A stretch of DNA of 64,000 nucleotides from Sepiola atlantica (Eukaryota > Mollusca > Cephalopoda > Sepiida > Sepiolidae), in contig OY744517.1 of assembly GCA_963556195.1 (NCBI GenBank), positions 81,735,714 to 81,799,713 on the forward strand, in the 5' to 3' direction. The notes beneath the pieces are model-generated. The model was not told the DNA's origin. It worked only from the letters and a program-made list of their open reading frames with translations, and ran no database searches. A program made the position numbers and the translations under genes. Shown here one piece after another: positions 34,101-44,794 of this stretch (within the stretch, counting starts at the first letter, position 1; every line of letters begins with the position of its first letter).

Positions 34101-37100
34101 ATTTTTGTTTTTTAATCTAAATGTTGACTGTTGTGACCTTGATTTCAAAATCAGACCTAGCTCCAAAAGAATGCTCCTTCCAGACAGCCCTCTTTCATTG
34201 CACCAAAATAATCAGGGTTAAACACCACCAAAGTAGAGGGGTGTTCCAAAATGGGGATGAGCTTATCTTTTATTACTCAGATAATCATTGCACCTGCATT
34301 TTAATTGTGTATCAAACCCGCTCTTATTGGAATGATGAGGGGGGGGGGGGTAAATACTAATATTTTAAAAGATGTATTTATTGCCGTAAACAGCACTTTT
34401 CTTTTTATTTTAAAATAAATTTCAAATTTCTTGCATTATCTTTAATCTGCGTTTTTTATTTCAGCCGACAGCTTCAAGAAGATTTTTCTAATGAACGGGA
34501 CTGGAACCAGTATCATAGTCCTCGAAACATTTTGCTGGCTTTAGTTGGAGAAGTTGGTGAATTGGCGGAAATCTTGTGAGTAACTTTTATTCTACATTTT
34601 TAGTTGGCTAAACTGTTGCCATTTTTAGTTGGCTATACTGTTGCCATGCCTCTAAAAAAACAAAATGGGGACATTTGTGGTTGACACTGCTTGATGTGTT
34701 ATACTGTAAGATCAATGTTGTGTTTATTTTTTCATTGCCAACAACTTTGCTATATAACAATGACGAGGAAAGTGTACTCTAAAACAATTATAGACATATT
34801 TGCTAAAATCTAAATCACTCAAGACTCCATTACATCTATTTATAATTAGAAAACATTTTTGAGTCGCATAAGAAAGGGTTAGAAAAGTTTTATATGAATA
34901 AAAAAAATTTTTTTTTTTTTGTTAATGGAAATCGCTCCAGACAAGGCATGAAGCCACTTGATGTAAGGAACTAACAAGAACAAATATGATCATTACAAAG
35001 ACAGGAAATGCCATTGGCCTTAGTCTTGAAAAGACCATGGTTATAGGAAGGAAGGAATACAGTCAGCAGGAAGAGAGTTCCACAAGCCTGCGGTTCTTGG
35101 AAAGAAGCTACTGGAATAGGAAGCTGTATTACAATGAGGTATCAAAACAGCGAATTGATGGAGACCACTAGACTAACGAGTCAAACAAAGTGGAACAAAA
35201 GAAGCGGGTAACAGATCACATAATTCTGAAGAACACGTGCCATAATAGTATTTATAGAAAAGACTAGCAACATCACATTTGTGAGAGAGAGGGTGCAGAT
35301 AAGAAGAAAGGGTAGGGCCAATCAAATTACAGATACGTTTCTGCACTTTATCAAGAACCCTCAAATGGGACAGAGATTCACCAGCCCAAATATGCCAACA
35401 GTACTCCATACATGGTCTGATAGTAGATTTGTAGAGATAGAGAATAGCCTCAGATGTGAGAAGGTGTTTGGAGCAATAGAGAGAACCGACTTCACGAGAA
35501 ACAGAAATAGCAATGGATCTAATGTATGAACTCCAAGAAAGATTTGATGAGAGAGAAAGACCAAGAAGTTTCAGAGTCAATTTCTCTTCAAGAGCAGAGC
35601 CATCCATGAGAATCTAAGGAAGAAAAGGGATACGCCTACGATTGAAAGACACGAGCTGAGTCTTAACTGGATTAAATTAAACAATCCATTTCATACCCCA
35701 ATCCACAACTGAACCCAGGTCAACTTCTAGATCAGCTGCATATTTTGATTGATCCGAGGGAGATTGGCAAGAAGCAACACCAGAATAGAGAGTGGTATCA
35801 TCAGCATGGATGTTAATTTTTTTAACAATATTCTCTGAAAGATCATTGATATAGAGAAGAAACAGTATTGGGCCTAGAATAGAGCCCTGAGGAACACCAG
35901 CATTGATAGGAAAAGAGAAAGAAGAGACACTGTCCAAAGTTACTCGCAAGCTTTGATCAGAAAGAAAAGACCTAATAATGTCAAGAACCTCACCACCAAT
36001 ACCATAACCCTGAAGTTTGTGTAGGAGACCAGAATGCCACACTTTGTCAAACGCCTTCAAAATGTCAAGTGCACTGATATAAAATCTTGAATAATTAACA
36101 TGACTGATAAAATTATGTTAGAATTAAATTGTTGATGTTAAAGAATTTGGCATGGAAGGAAAATATTGTTTTTAAACATCAGTTCAAAAAAATAATGAAG
36201 TAAAAATGGTGATACGAATTATAACTAGGATAATTTTAGTACACAATAATTTGTTTTAAATAATGAAATAAAAAATAGACTAGAATTCTTGTTGGAAGGA
36301 AAAATAGGAGTTTTATTTACATATTTGTTTTAAAATAGTTTGTTAAATAGTAAACAAAAAGTTAAAAACTGTTGAAAATTAACAAATAGATTTTTCAACT
36401 ATGAACTTATTCAATTTTGGAAAAAAAACGTTTTGTATAAATATTGCTTAAGCAGCCTATATTTGCCTAATGTTATTTTTACTTTTTTGGCTATGGATTT
36501 TTATATTTTTATAAATGTTTGAGTAACAATTAACACTATTAAAACACTACTTTACTATCATTGTTATAAATAATAACAATGTTACAAGTTTAAAAAAATC
36601 AAAATTATAGTTTCTCTTTTTTCTCCAATGTGACACCAATTTCTTTTTTGAGCAATAAACATGTTAAGAGATGTAAGAAAGTTTAAAAATTATACATCAG
36701 TAACTTTTTGGGGTGCTTGTTGCAATTTAAAAAAAACAAAAAACTTTATATATAAAAATTAAATTTATTCCAATAAAACAAAATGAAAGTAAATAAACGA
36801 AATTAAATTAATTTATTGCATTATAACGAAATGTTTTATTGGAATAAATTTAATTTTTATATATGTAGTTGTTTTTTTTTAATTGCATGATTATCTCCCT
36901 TGCGAATTATCTGCCTTTGAATTATTTTTAAGAAAAAAGATGGGTGCTTACTGAACGAATCGCTGTTATGATACGAAGAATGGAAAATACTTGTAATTAA
37001 AGTTCTAGTGGATAATTTTTTCTACTTTTTTGTACAGTGAGTAAGAATATAACGCTGAATAAGTATATAATATTGTTTTTATAAAAAAATAATTTTTTCG

Positions 37101-39422
37101 TACGGCCGCTCATCAGCACAAGCACCCTTTTTTGTTTTTATGACATTCAGTTTTCTTCCTTGATAAATATCAAATTTTATAGTTGGCTAGCTGTAAACTT
37201 CTCTGAGATTAGTACATTATAAGCATACTCGAAAATGTATTTGTTTATAGTTGTCGGCAAAGAGACTTGCAAACTTATTTCTTTTCTTTTTTCATGATGT
37301 AGCCAATGGAAAAATGAAGTAAAAAGGGGCATTCCAAGTAAGTATGAGTTTTTATTTCAATGATTTTGTTTTCAGGAAGATTGAAAAGTGACTAAGTTGG
37401 TTGATACAAAGAAAGTCTTATTTCCACACATGAAGAAACCAATTTTCATAAGTATACGATTTTTTTAGACTCATTTTATTTTAATCTAATATATAAATTT
37501 AAGTCAGTCAAACTTTTTAAAAATTCAGACCTAAATAGTTATTTTTTTAACAATAAGATTGCACAATAAGATTACAGCAAGTGTGGAATTGTTTTATCTG
37601 TAATAAAAAGTGATGTAAATTTCCACATAGAATTTTGGGGAAAATTTTGTTATATCATATATATATTTTACCCCCTCTCATATCATGTTTAAGGTCTTAG
37701 TAGTTATAAGGAATACTTGATTGGCCTAATAGATACTGTCACAGACTTTTGTTGCATACTGTTAGCAAGAGTTTGTTCCTCATTCTTCTCACATGTGCTT
37801 CAGGACGCCATCTTTTATCTGTCATCATGTTCTCTTGTTTTGGTCGAGAAATTGTTAACACAATAATGACAGTTCAAAGCTTTTATTTCCACAAGCCAGT
37901 CACTTTTTGATGTGAGCCAAAGTTTAAAAATTGCTGTTTTATATTTGTACCTTTTCATCCATCCATTCAATTTCTCTGAAACTTGGCCAAAATGTGGAGG
38001 CAATTGTTCCTAATAGAAAATAAGTATCGCTGACCTTGGAAAAAAGTCTGGTTCGCGCCCCCAGGGGTTCAAAAGCCCCCAAAATGGCAAAATAAATGAC
38101 CCTTTTCTCCCATAACGTTTGATCCATCCATTTAATTTTTCTGAAACTTGGCCAAAATGTAGAGGCAATTGTTCTGGATATAAAATGAGAATCCTTGACC
38201 TCAGAAAAATTCTGGTTCGCGCCCCCAGGGGGTCAAACGGGGGTCAAAAATGCCCCAAATTGCCCAAATTTATTTCATTTTACACTCGCCACATCGAGTC
38301 ACATACAGAGGGGGACCACACACGCGCGGCTTGTTATTGTCTATTATTATTGTCTATTATTATTGTCTTATGCATCCTGCTGCATAATATTCAGACTTAC
38401 CATTCCAATGATTATTTATTGTGCAGATGGTTGGTAAGAAATTACCAATACAACACAATTTTACAAAAAAAAAATATATTGGCTTCACTATTATCTGTTA
38501 GACAAGACTCCAAATAAAGTTCTTTCATAAATCTTATTTTTTTTGTCATTGGCCGTTTGCAGTAGAAAACTGTATAGAAGGGATGCTGCAAGATTACTGG
38601 ACTGGTGGCTGGGTTGACTTTTGTAAACATGCGGTCTGTCTCCTTTTGTGTCCAGTCTTCTCTTGCTGCAATTTGCCTGCTCATTTATTTTATAAGTAAA
38701 GCCACCCACGCAATGAATGTATTTCCTCGCATTTACGGAAATACATCATTTGTTAGCTATATTCTAAAACATTCTGAGTCTGTCTTTTTTTGTCCTCAAT
38801 GAACCGAACTTCCCATAAGCCATTTCACGTGTATTACACTGGAATACTTACTCGACAGCTTGGACACTGATGAAACAGCAAGAAGCATCATTTGAGTGAA
38901 CATGCACAAGGATGTTATGAGTTGCATTAGAGATCAACTGGAGGAAACACCCAACCAAGAAATACCGATATGGACACCTTCCTCCTATCTTAGTCTCACT
39001 AAGAAAGAGAGAGGGCTTCGTCTTGCTAGTCACTCCTGAAGAAGTAAGTCAGAACTTGTGAGTGACACCCTCCTATGGAATCCATTATGCGGCAAAAGAT
39101 CAGTTGGAAAATCTCATCACAGCTATATCGATTAACTTGTAGACTCTGCATGCCATCTAGAGAACCTAATAACAGCAGTATCTGATCGAGATGGTCAGAG
39201 GGAACGTGTCAGATAAAGAAACATTCCAAAAGAAGCAAAAAACCTCAAGGGAAAACGTATCTATCGCAATGACATATATATATTACTAAAATTAGTCAAA
39301 AGAAAAACTCTTTAAAAGAGTAAAATCCTAAAAAAATTTTCAAAACAAAACAAATTTTATGTCTTTTTTTTTTCAAAAAAGAAACAAACAAAAATTCAAG
39401 TTGTGAACTTTGGTAAATTTTC

Positions 39423-39454
<32 letters not shown>

Positions 39455-42400
39455 CAGACAAAACGAACAAAAATTCAAATTTTATCTTTTTCACCATTAT
39501 GGCAACTTCTGCCTTTGTAGAATGCAAAAAAAAAAATGAAAGTACATATTCTATCATTATGTTTCACTTTAACTCTACAGTAGGAACATGGTTTCCTCAT
39601 TGAACTCTTTTGAACTGGCAATTATGTTCTAGTGATTTCATATTGCAATTTTGTTTTGTAGAAGAATATTGGAAATTATAATACAGTTGTTTGTTATGGT
39701 GCCCTGTAATTGAATGAAAACCAACCAATCACAGGCCAACTTTTAAAACCTCTGCTGAATCCACGTGAGCAGGTTTTTCAAAGTATCTTCCTTTTTTCCT
39801 CCTTGCGTACTCGACCTAATAAGACGCAAACTGCTGTGTCTCTTCAGCGCCCTCCATGTTCCTGCAGGCATGTATTTCTGTGTGTATTATACGCACGTGA
39901 GTGACCCAGAAGCCCCATATTCAGAAGTGCTTTGAATATACTTTTTTCCACTAAGACCACATGGACCAAGAGAGAAGTTAACAGACGAAATTCCAGTTAA
40001 ATCCGCAAAAATACTACCTTTTTTTGCAAGCAACACTTTTCTTTTCATTCTTCCTTTTTCTTTTAGTTATATAAAATCTCATTATTAACTACACCGGTAT
40101 TTGTTCTCTTTCTTGTCAAGTCACTTTGTAAGCCTCTTTTTCATATACAGCGGACCAAAATTTTGTCCCTTATTTGAACGGGGAAACCCCATAATGATCC
40201 TAAATAATTTTCTATTAGTTTCTTACTGAATGAAGGCAAACAAGGATATGCATTATTATTATTATTAGTAGTAGTAGTAGTAGTTGTATATTTTTCTCTG
40301 CCTGGAAGGCTTTTATCTCCAGTGCTTATCCTCGATCTTAGTGTTAAGCTCAATGGATGATCTTAACCATTCCCGTGACAGTTAGTCTGTCGCCAATTAT
40401 ACTGACCAGCAAGGCTACTACCCATTTAAACACATGGATGGATTTTTTATTTACAGCACTTAGTATTCCTAAATAGTCATCTATCTGACCTGGCTGAATG
40501 TCGTTTAACTTCTGCAATTTGACGGGAACCGGTGTACCAATGTGACTTAGCTGTACGACAAAGATGTTTAGAATTGGAAGACACCGACAGGCAAAGGTTT
40601 TCAAAAATAATAAATCTTGAGGAATGGAAAGAGAAGGAAGAAAAAGAAAGCGCTAATAAAATTTTTGCGTAAGAAATCACTGGATGCTAACAGTTCTCAT
40701 GGTGAGCAACACTTGATAGCATGTGCTGAACAAACCTTTTCTGGAACAACTTTCAGCCTTTTGGCCAAGATCAAAGTGTAGTATCTGTTCTGATGGATAC
40801 TGCACCCTATAGACCGGTGTCGTCTTGGCCTTCGGATCTTGATTCCACCGGTCTGTGGGTTTGTCCTGTGTAGTTCTAAGAAGTCCACCCTCCCAGGCTT
40901 TGTCTTCTCACCCTTTGAGAAGGGGTTAGTTTATTGCTAATCGCCTGAGGCGCCTCTACCGGGGAATGCCGACGGGGCTGCCCAGGCAATTTTTAAAGGT
41001 CATAGCACTCTTTCTCTAGGGTGCTGACTTATCAAATCCCACTTTCCGACCTTGTGTCACATCTTACCGCTGTGGGAGGTAGATAAATTTTATACTGACT
41101 CTTCACAACAGCAAAAAATCAAGCAGGTCGAAACTGAGTAGACATACTGACTGATGATCCTTTTTATAAACCAAAGAGAACCAACGAGACAGTATGTAGA
41201 AAGTCTTTTGAAAAGCAAATGTTTAGGCTTTCTTTCATTGCCAAGAAACACCAGTAGAGGTAACTATAAAAAAAACTTGTTTAAAAGCACAGCTCACAGC
41301 TTTCTTTTTCTGACAAAACAAACTAAGTATAACCCCCTCTGTATGTGACTTGATGTGGCAAGTGTAAAGTGCAATAAATTTGGGCAATTTGAGGCATTTT
41401 TGACCCCCCCCCTTTGACCCCCTGGGAATGCGAACCAGAATTTTTCTGAGGTTAAGGATGCTCATTTTATATCCGGAACAATTGCCTCTACATTTTGGCC
41501 AAGTTTCAGAAAAATTGAATGGATGGATCAAACGTTATGGAAGAAAAGGGTCATTTTTTACCATTTTGGGGGCTTTTGACCCCCTGGGGGCATGAACCAG
41601 ATTTTTTCCAAGGTCAGCGATACTTATTTTCTATTAGGAACAATTGCCTCCACATTTTGGCCAAGTTTCAGAGAAATTGAATGGATGGATCAAACGTTAT
41701 GGGAGAAAAAGAATCATTTTTTGCCATTTTGGGGGCCTTTGACCCCCTGGGGGCGCGAACCAGATTTTTTCCAAGGTCAGCGATACTTATTTTCTATTAG
41801 GAACAATTGCCTCCACATTTTGGCCAAGTTTCAGAGAAATTGAATGGATGGATGAAAAGTTATGGGGCAAAACATGTCATTTTTTGCCATTTCGGGGCCT
41901 TTTAACCCCCTGGGGGGTTAACCAGATTTTTTTTCAAAAATGGGAGAATGTCACTTACTAACCTGACCAAAGTTACAACTTCATGCAAAATTTCAGAGAA
42001 ATTGAATGGATGGTTGCAGAGAAAAATCCGGACGGACGGACGGACGAACAGACGGATGGACATGCCTCAAAACATAAGTCCCCTGATTTTATAAATCGGG
42101 GGACCAATAACTATTAAAGTTGCATGAGAAAGGTTTTTTCTCTGGTATCATTTTGTTTACCAAGTCACTACGTTTTCAACAAACGTATACAGGCAATTCT
42201 GGGCCTTTGGGGGGGGGGGGGGGGGGGGATTGTACCAGTAAGCTTTTGTCACAATAAAACTTTATGGTATAAATTAAATATTCGCTTAAATTTATTTTCA
42301 GATTTTACTGATAGAGAAAGAGAACATGTTGGAGAGGAACTCAGCGATGTGTTGATTTACTTGATACGATTAGCTGATCGCTGTGAGATTGATCTTCCCT

Positions 42401-42498
42401 CGGCAGCCCTTAAAAAATTTGAAAAGAATGCAAAAAAATATCCAGCAACGAAAGTCTATGGCAAAAGCAAAAAATACAATGAATATCAAAGTAGCTAA
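27783..42498 (+). CDS. DCTPP1: dCTP pyrophosphatase 1 with N-terminal HTH extension (four exons)
   Basis: Exons 27783-28156, 34465-34575, 37303-37337 and 42302-42498 total 717 nt and give a 238-aa product; human DCTPP1 is 170 aa. Phases are 2/2, 2/2 and 1/1 across the three junctions. Family role: hydrolysis of dCTP and modified dCTP to dCMP and pyrophosphate, sanitising the nucleotide pool. The all-alpha NTP pyrophosphatase core starts at about residue 112 (HFSF...TLEN-I-RQLQEDF), then ERDWNQYHSPRN, GEVGELAE (metal-binding Glu 154 and 157) and EELSDVLIYL (Glu 186, Asp 189), i.e. the ExxE...ExxD motif. The Trp in QWK is also kept. Residues 6-56 look like a DUF4817-type helix-turn-helix (VVWLLEFKSIENINKKWLD...ESALKKWMENFTKFGNV), joined by an acidic Gln/Glu-rich linker (57-108). 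Human DCTPP1 has no such domain. The poly(A) signal AATAAA lies at about 42538. Confidence 0.85.
28157..28830. other. Intron 1, 5' part
   Basis: AT-rich. 28530-28730 carries a diverged minus-strand copy of the dispersed module seen at 33735-34110 (ATTTAACGTAAAATGATCACCC). Confidence 0.5.
29078..29850 (+). pseudogene. gag region with two zinc knuckles
   Basis: Frames in order: MADKIGMKLIPEFSGAD; ETFAAYAQCVARRMHPKET and AFVHRLPDHVRQLLRASS (capsid-like); then CFECDGINHLATDC and CYRCEGQSHTSLDC, two CCHC knuckles. Several frameshifts and stops. Confidence 0.75.
29845..30316 (+). pseudogene. Aspartic protease region
   Basis: IALVDSGCSCTT holds the DSG active site. Further on, LKFDFLIGIDTIKTLDG matches the C-terminal part of retroelement proteases. 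A frame break at about 29955 separates the halves. The run ends in a segment leading to RT (EWTVTWKWPESKVPDKL). Confidence 0.75.
30317..31500 (+). pseudogene. Reverse transcriptase and RNase H remnants
   Basis: Heavily broken. DESRMLGLTFWRIDN and FSFCRKLVEYLLVCGWLRV (after the RT palm) are readable at 30895-31090, and FNVLFDASSLTTGVLLESCG, the RNase H start, at 31225-31290. The catalytic RT motif is not intact in any single frame. Confidence 0.7.
31695..32706 (+). pseudogene. Integrase region
   Basis: Zinc-finger part (CRECLSIDPAPIQ), core GMDVTHNEGVYYLILTDCG, then after frame breaks LIDNGTAFSSNSF and SENDIVERSH, so the DDE residues remain visible here although frames are disrupted. The C-terminal module (GDVVLVGVRP...EVVSPQTVCVDG) is open to 32706. 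Confidence 0.8.
33031..33729 (+). mobile_element. Non-autonomous Helitron, 699 bp
   Basis: The 5' end is A|TCTATATAATACTAAAAG. The 3' end has the stem GACCC-AAC-GGGTC (33704-33716), nine bases, then CTAG|T (33726-33730). This matches the canonical Helitron layout (5' TC, 3' hairpin then CTRR, insertion between A and T). No Rep/helicase coding. Confidence 0.8.
33736..34110 (+). repeat. Two tandem copies of a dispersed module
   Basis: 33736-33860 and 33963-34090 both read AAAACG.TATCC.GTTAGAAAC, then TGATCATTTT.CGTTAAATTTA or similar, then ..CAAAA.TGATC. Related modules occur at 28530-28730, 50480-50600 and 51195-51290, and within the giant hairpin. Confidence 0.6.
34465..34575 (+). CDS. DCTPP1: DCTPP1-like exon 2
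   Basis: Acceptor TTTATTTCAG, donor ATCTT|GTGAGT. Encodes residues 125-162, including ERDWNQYHSPRN and the first metal-binding pair in GEVGELAE. Confidence 0.9.
34990..36070 (-). mobile_element. Antisense LINE fragment in intron 2
   Basis: RT palm (35677-36060: KAFDKVWHSGLLHKL, AGVPQGSILGPILF, ADDTTLYSG) and thumb/C-terminus (35173-35607: MEYCWHIWAGES, PLSHKCDVASLFYKYYYG) of a LINE related to the 18- and 45-kb copies. HADDT is seen where the family has FADDT. A frame break at about 35610-35680 splits it. The 3' region to about 34990 follows. 5'-truncated, as is usual for LINEs. Confidence 0.85.
36071..36942. other. AT-rich intron sequence with an inverted repeat
   Basis: 36724-36785 and 36828-36890 are inverted arms (AAATTTATTCCAATAAAAC and complement, TATATATAAAAATT). 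Otherwise nothing. Confidence 0.5.
36943..37127. mobile_element. MITE, GGTGCTTGTGCTG family, copy 2 (reverse)
   Basis: Right end CGGCCGCTCATCAGCACAAG plus CACC. The interior (ACGAATCGCTGTTATGATAC, CTTGTAATTAAAGTTCTAGT) is the complement of the 15240 copy. The left end is shortened. Confidence 0.68.
37303..37337 (+). CDS. DCTPP1: DCTPP1-like exon 3 (35 nt)
   Basis: Acceptor TTCATGATGTAG, donor CCAA|GTAAGT. Encodes QWKNEVKRGIP and joins exon 4 in phase to give ..GIPNFTDRE. Too short for ORF finding, but both splice sites are good and QWK is conserved after GELAE.F in DCTPP1. Confidence 0.88.
37338..37946. other. Intron 3, 5' part
   Basis: AT-rich, nothing recognisable. Confidence 0.4.
37947..38337 (+). 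mobile_element. Tandem-repeat element, copy 2
   Basis: About two 162-bp monomers and the tail (CACTCGCCACATCGAGTCAC, GAGGGGGACCAC). It is truncated at the palindrome end. Confidence 0.7.
38338..38858. other. No gene; short ATT/GTC repeat
   Basis: A TATTATTATTGTC repeat at about 38335-38370 follows the tandem element. The rest is anonymous. Confidence 0.35.
38859..39235 (+). pseudogene. Probable LINE 3' remnant
   Basis: With frame breaks, pieces such as PTKKERGLRLASHS-like text, VSDTLLWNPLCGKRSVG and SDRDGQRERV-like text resemble the C-terminal end of LINE polyproteins (LLW.P..G.RS.G...Y.DQL...DR..WR). Weak call. Confidence 0.4.
39668..40193. mobile_element. Solo-LTR-like repeat, copy 2
   Basis: Diverged relative of 19117-19602. 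Shared blocks: ATTGGAA..TAT, GTGCCCTGT.ATTG.ATGAAA, CCAATCACAG, TTTTGCAAGCAACA, CAGCGGAC.AAA and ACGGG.AAA.CCC. No clear TSD. Confidence 0.6.
40747..41090 (+). mobile_element. U2 snRNA-headed SINE, copy C
   Basis: Head GCCTTTTGGCCAAGATCAAA, then GTGTAGTATCTGTTCT, matches the 5' ~45 nt of U2 snRNA, including the GUAGUA branch-site-pairing segment. It is followed by GATGGATACTGCACC and a ~290-nt body (GACCGGTGTCGTCTTGG, CACCCTCCCAGGCTTTG, GGCGCCTCTACCGGGGAATG, GGGGCTGCCCAGGCAATTTT, CCGACCTTGTGTCACATC). Inside DCTPP1-like intron 3. Confidence 0.85.
41333..42107 (-). mobile_element. Tandem-repeat element, copy 3 (reverse)
   Basis: About four ~162-bp monomers on the minus strand (GGATGGATCAAACGTTATGG and variants at about 41522, 41684 and 41846). 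It ends at 42080-42107 in the GATTTTATAAATCGGGGGAC palindrome. The tail end is truncated near 41333. Confidence 0.72.
42302..42498 (+). CDS. DCTPP1: DCTPP1-like exon 4 (terminal)
   Basis: Acceptor TTTATTTTCAG. Encodes EELSDVLIYLIRLADRCEID with the ExxD half of the metal site and a Lys-rich C terminus ending YNEYQSS. AATAAA follows about 40 bp after the stop. Confidence 0.93.
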
Positions 42499-42586
42499 AA
42501 TATGTTTGAATAATAATTTGTAAACGGACAAAAAAGAAATAAAGTTTAATATTTTTCAGTTTTCTTGGAGTTGCATTTATTTACAA

Positions 42587-42721
42587 CTAGCAGGTTTCAC
42601 CCGCTCACTATCGCTTTGCAATTTAATTCCTATTCACTACTTGAAATCATTTAAACGAAACTAATTGATAAGAAAAAGAAGACAAAATTCCCTTTCTCTT
42701 TCTATCGATAAGAAAAGGAAG

Positions 42722-42771
<50 letters not shown>

Positions 42772-43003
42772 TTTATATTAAGAGTAAAAAATGATTTCCT
42801 TTCTTTTTGATTATTATCAAATATTATTGAGATTAAGCCTCTCATTCTTTGCTTATAAAATTTAAATTTGCATACGTGATTATTATTTCTTTTCTTTTTA
42901 TTATTATCAAGATTAAGCCTCTCCTTCTTTGCTCATAAAAATTAAATTTGCATATATGATTATTGAAGCAAACCGACACGTATGTTCACTTTTATTATAT
43001 AGA
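42587..43003 (-). mobile_element. Non-autonomous Helitron (minus orientation)
   Basis: On the minus strand it begins A|TCTATATAATAAAAGTGAAC (43003) and ends GTGAAACCTGCTAG|T (42587), with the same 5' sequence as 33031. Interior duplicated block ATTAAGCCTCTC.TTCTTTGCT; (CT)n tract at 42728-42767. Confidence 0.7.
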
Positions 43004-43099
43004 TTTATAAGTGTTATTCAATTCAGCTGTTAGGTTGCAGGTAATCCGGATATCTGAACTTGTGAAAAGTTCCATTCTGGGAGACTGGGGTATTCAAAT

Positions 43100-43362
43100 C
43101 TAAGTGAAAGTTCGTTAGCAGTGAAATGAATCACCAAAAAAATATAGAAATATAAGTCCTGAGAGAATTGATAAAAAATCAGAAAGCAGACGTGTCAAAA
43201 GCGATGATTTTACTTCCTTGGCTGAATAGAAAAAGTGGTAGTGTTTGTTCAAATAGGAATGTGGTAATTCATCTAAATTTTGAGTAAAAAGTAACCTATC
43301 TCTGACCGGGTCTTTATTTATCCATCTTTCCCTCAGGTCCATTTTTATCACTTCCTCCTAGA
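43100..43362 (-). pseudogene. RTE-type LINE 3' tail
   Basis: The minus strand reads EEVIKMDLRERWINKDPVRDR, then a 3' UTR. It is homologous to the end of 15676-16035 and heavily 5'-truncated. Confidence 0.7.
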
Positions 43363-43384
43363 TTGGCGTTCGCAAAAAAGCATG

Positions 43385-43988
43385 TTATATGGTCAGAAGA
43401 AAATTGGAAAAAAGTTTAGTTCAGTGACGAATCAAAATTTAATTTATTTGTCAGTGATGGAAAACAATTTGTAAGAAGAATAAAAGGCGAAAGTTTGGAT
43501 CCTAGCTGCATCAAAAAAACTGTTAAATTTGGTGGAGGTAGCGTGATTGTTTTCGGCATGATATCATGGCAGGGTACATCACCACTTGTACGCTTAAATA
43601 CTAGAGTAAATGCCACTGTATACAAGAATGTTTTAGAACAGTATGTTTCGTCAGTTTTGCACAATTTCTGGTATCGAAAAGCCTGTTCTTATGCAGGATA
43701 ATGCTCCCTGTCATAAGGTAAAGCTGGTCATGAATTATCTGGCTGATCAAGAAGTAGAGGTAATGGATTGGCCTGCTCAGAGTCCTGACATGAACCCTAT
43801 AGAAAACCTATGGAAGACTCTAGGACAATGTTATGGCAAAGAATTCAGAAAACGTCAAAGACTTGTGGCTGAAACTGAAAGATGAATGGGCCAAGATAAC
43901 TGTGGCTCAATGTCAAGATTTAGTGAAATCCTGCAGTCGTAGATGCGCAGCAGTTATTGAAAACAAAGGTGGAAGTGCCAAATATTAG
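43385..43988 (+). pseudogene. Tc1-family transposase remnant
   Basis: Catalytic-domain text over three frames: FSDESKFNLFVSDG (first Asp), KFGGGSVIVFGMISWQG, VLMQDNAPCHK (second Asp), WPAQSPDMNPIENLWKTL (Glu), then LVKSCSRRCAAVIENKGG. DD34E spacing is recognisable. An N-terminal DNA-binding part and TIRs are not seen. Broken by at least one stop and two frameshifts. Confidence 0.88.
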
Positions 43989-44794
43989 ATCTCTTTTGCC
44001 TTTTTAATGTGATTTAGTTAAAAATAATATTTTGTTCCTTAATTTTGGACAATCAAAATCTGTAAAATGGTGGATAACTTTAAAAATATCATTTTAATTC
44101 ATCTGAAAATCTCGGTAAAGGCTCAATTTCGATTGGTTGCTTGTATCTGACCATCGCCAACCAGAAACTGTCTCTCTAGGGTACCTGTCCCTAAATCCTA
44201 TATAAAGAATCGCATTCTCGATTCCCATGCAGAAACCAAGTTGCCTAACGAATCTTTGTCACTCAGAAAAACTACCGCACTTCTTACTGGCGGCATCAGC
44301 ACGTGGACTTAACTTCTTAAGATGGTGACACTTCGGCACATTAATACAAACTCTGTCAGTTTCACAAACTTCCTACTTCATGCTGCGTATGTACGGTAAT
44401 AATAACATTTTCCCCCATCAAGACTTATGGACTCATAATAACATTTTCCTTGTTTTGACTTTTGGATTTTTAATATAACACTTTCTCCGTCAAGACACAT
44501 GAATATTTTAATAACCTTCTTTCTTAAATTCCTTCCTTTTTCTTTTTTGAACAAAGATGTGAAATAAAGTTGATAAAATATGTTGGAAGAGACTTTGTCA
44601 TTTAATTCACTTATGACTAAATGTCCTTTTCCAGTACAAAAACTGGCAAAATTTTGTTTTTTGATGAATTTATTTTAGGCTGAGTCTAATCTACAACATA
44701 CTAAAAGTTGGAGAAAATCGTAGTATGGGAAAGTGTCAAATTTCGAAAATGACTTTTTTCGGTTTACAAGTTACAAATTTTTGTATATTTTCAG
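43989..44794. other. No gene seen
   Basis: Anonymous sequence, including moderately GC-rich 44100-44350 with no coding signal recognised. Confidence 0.35.
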
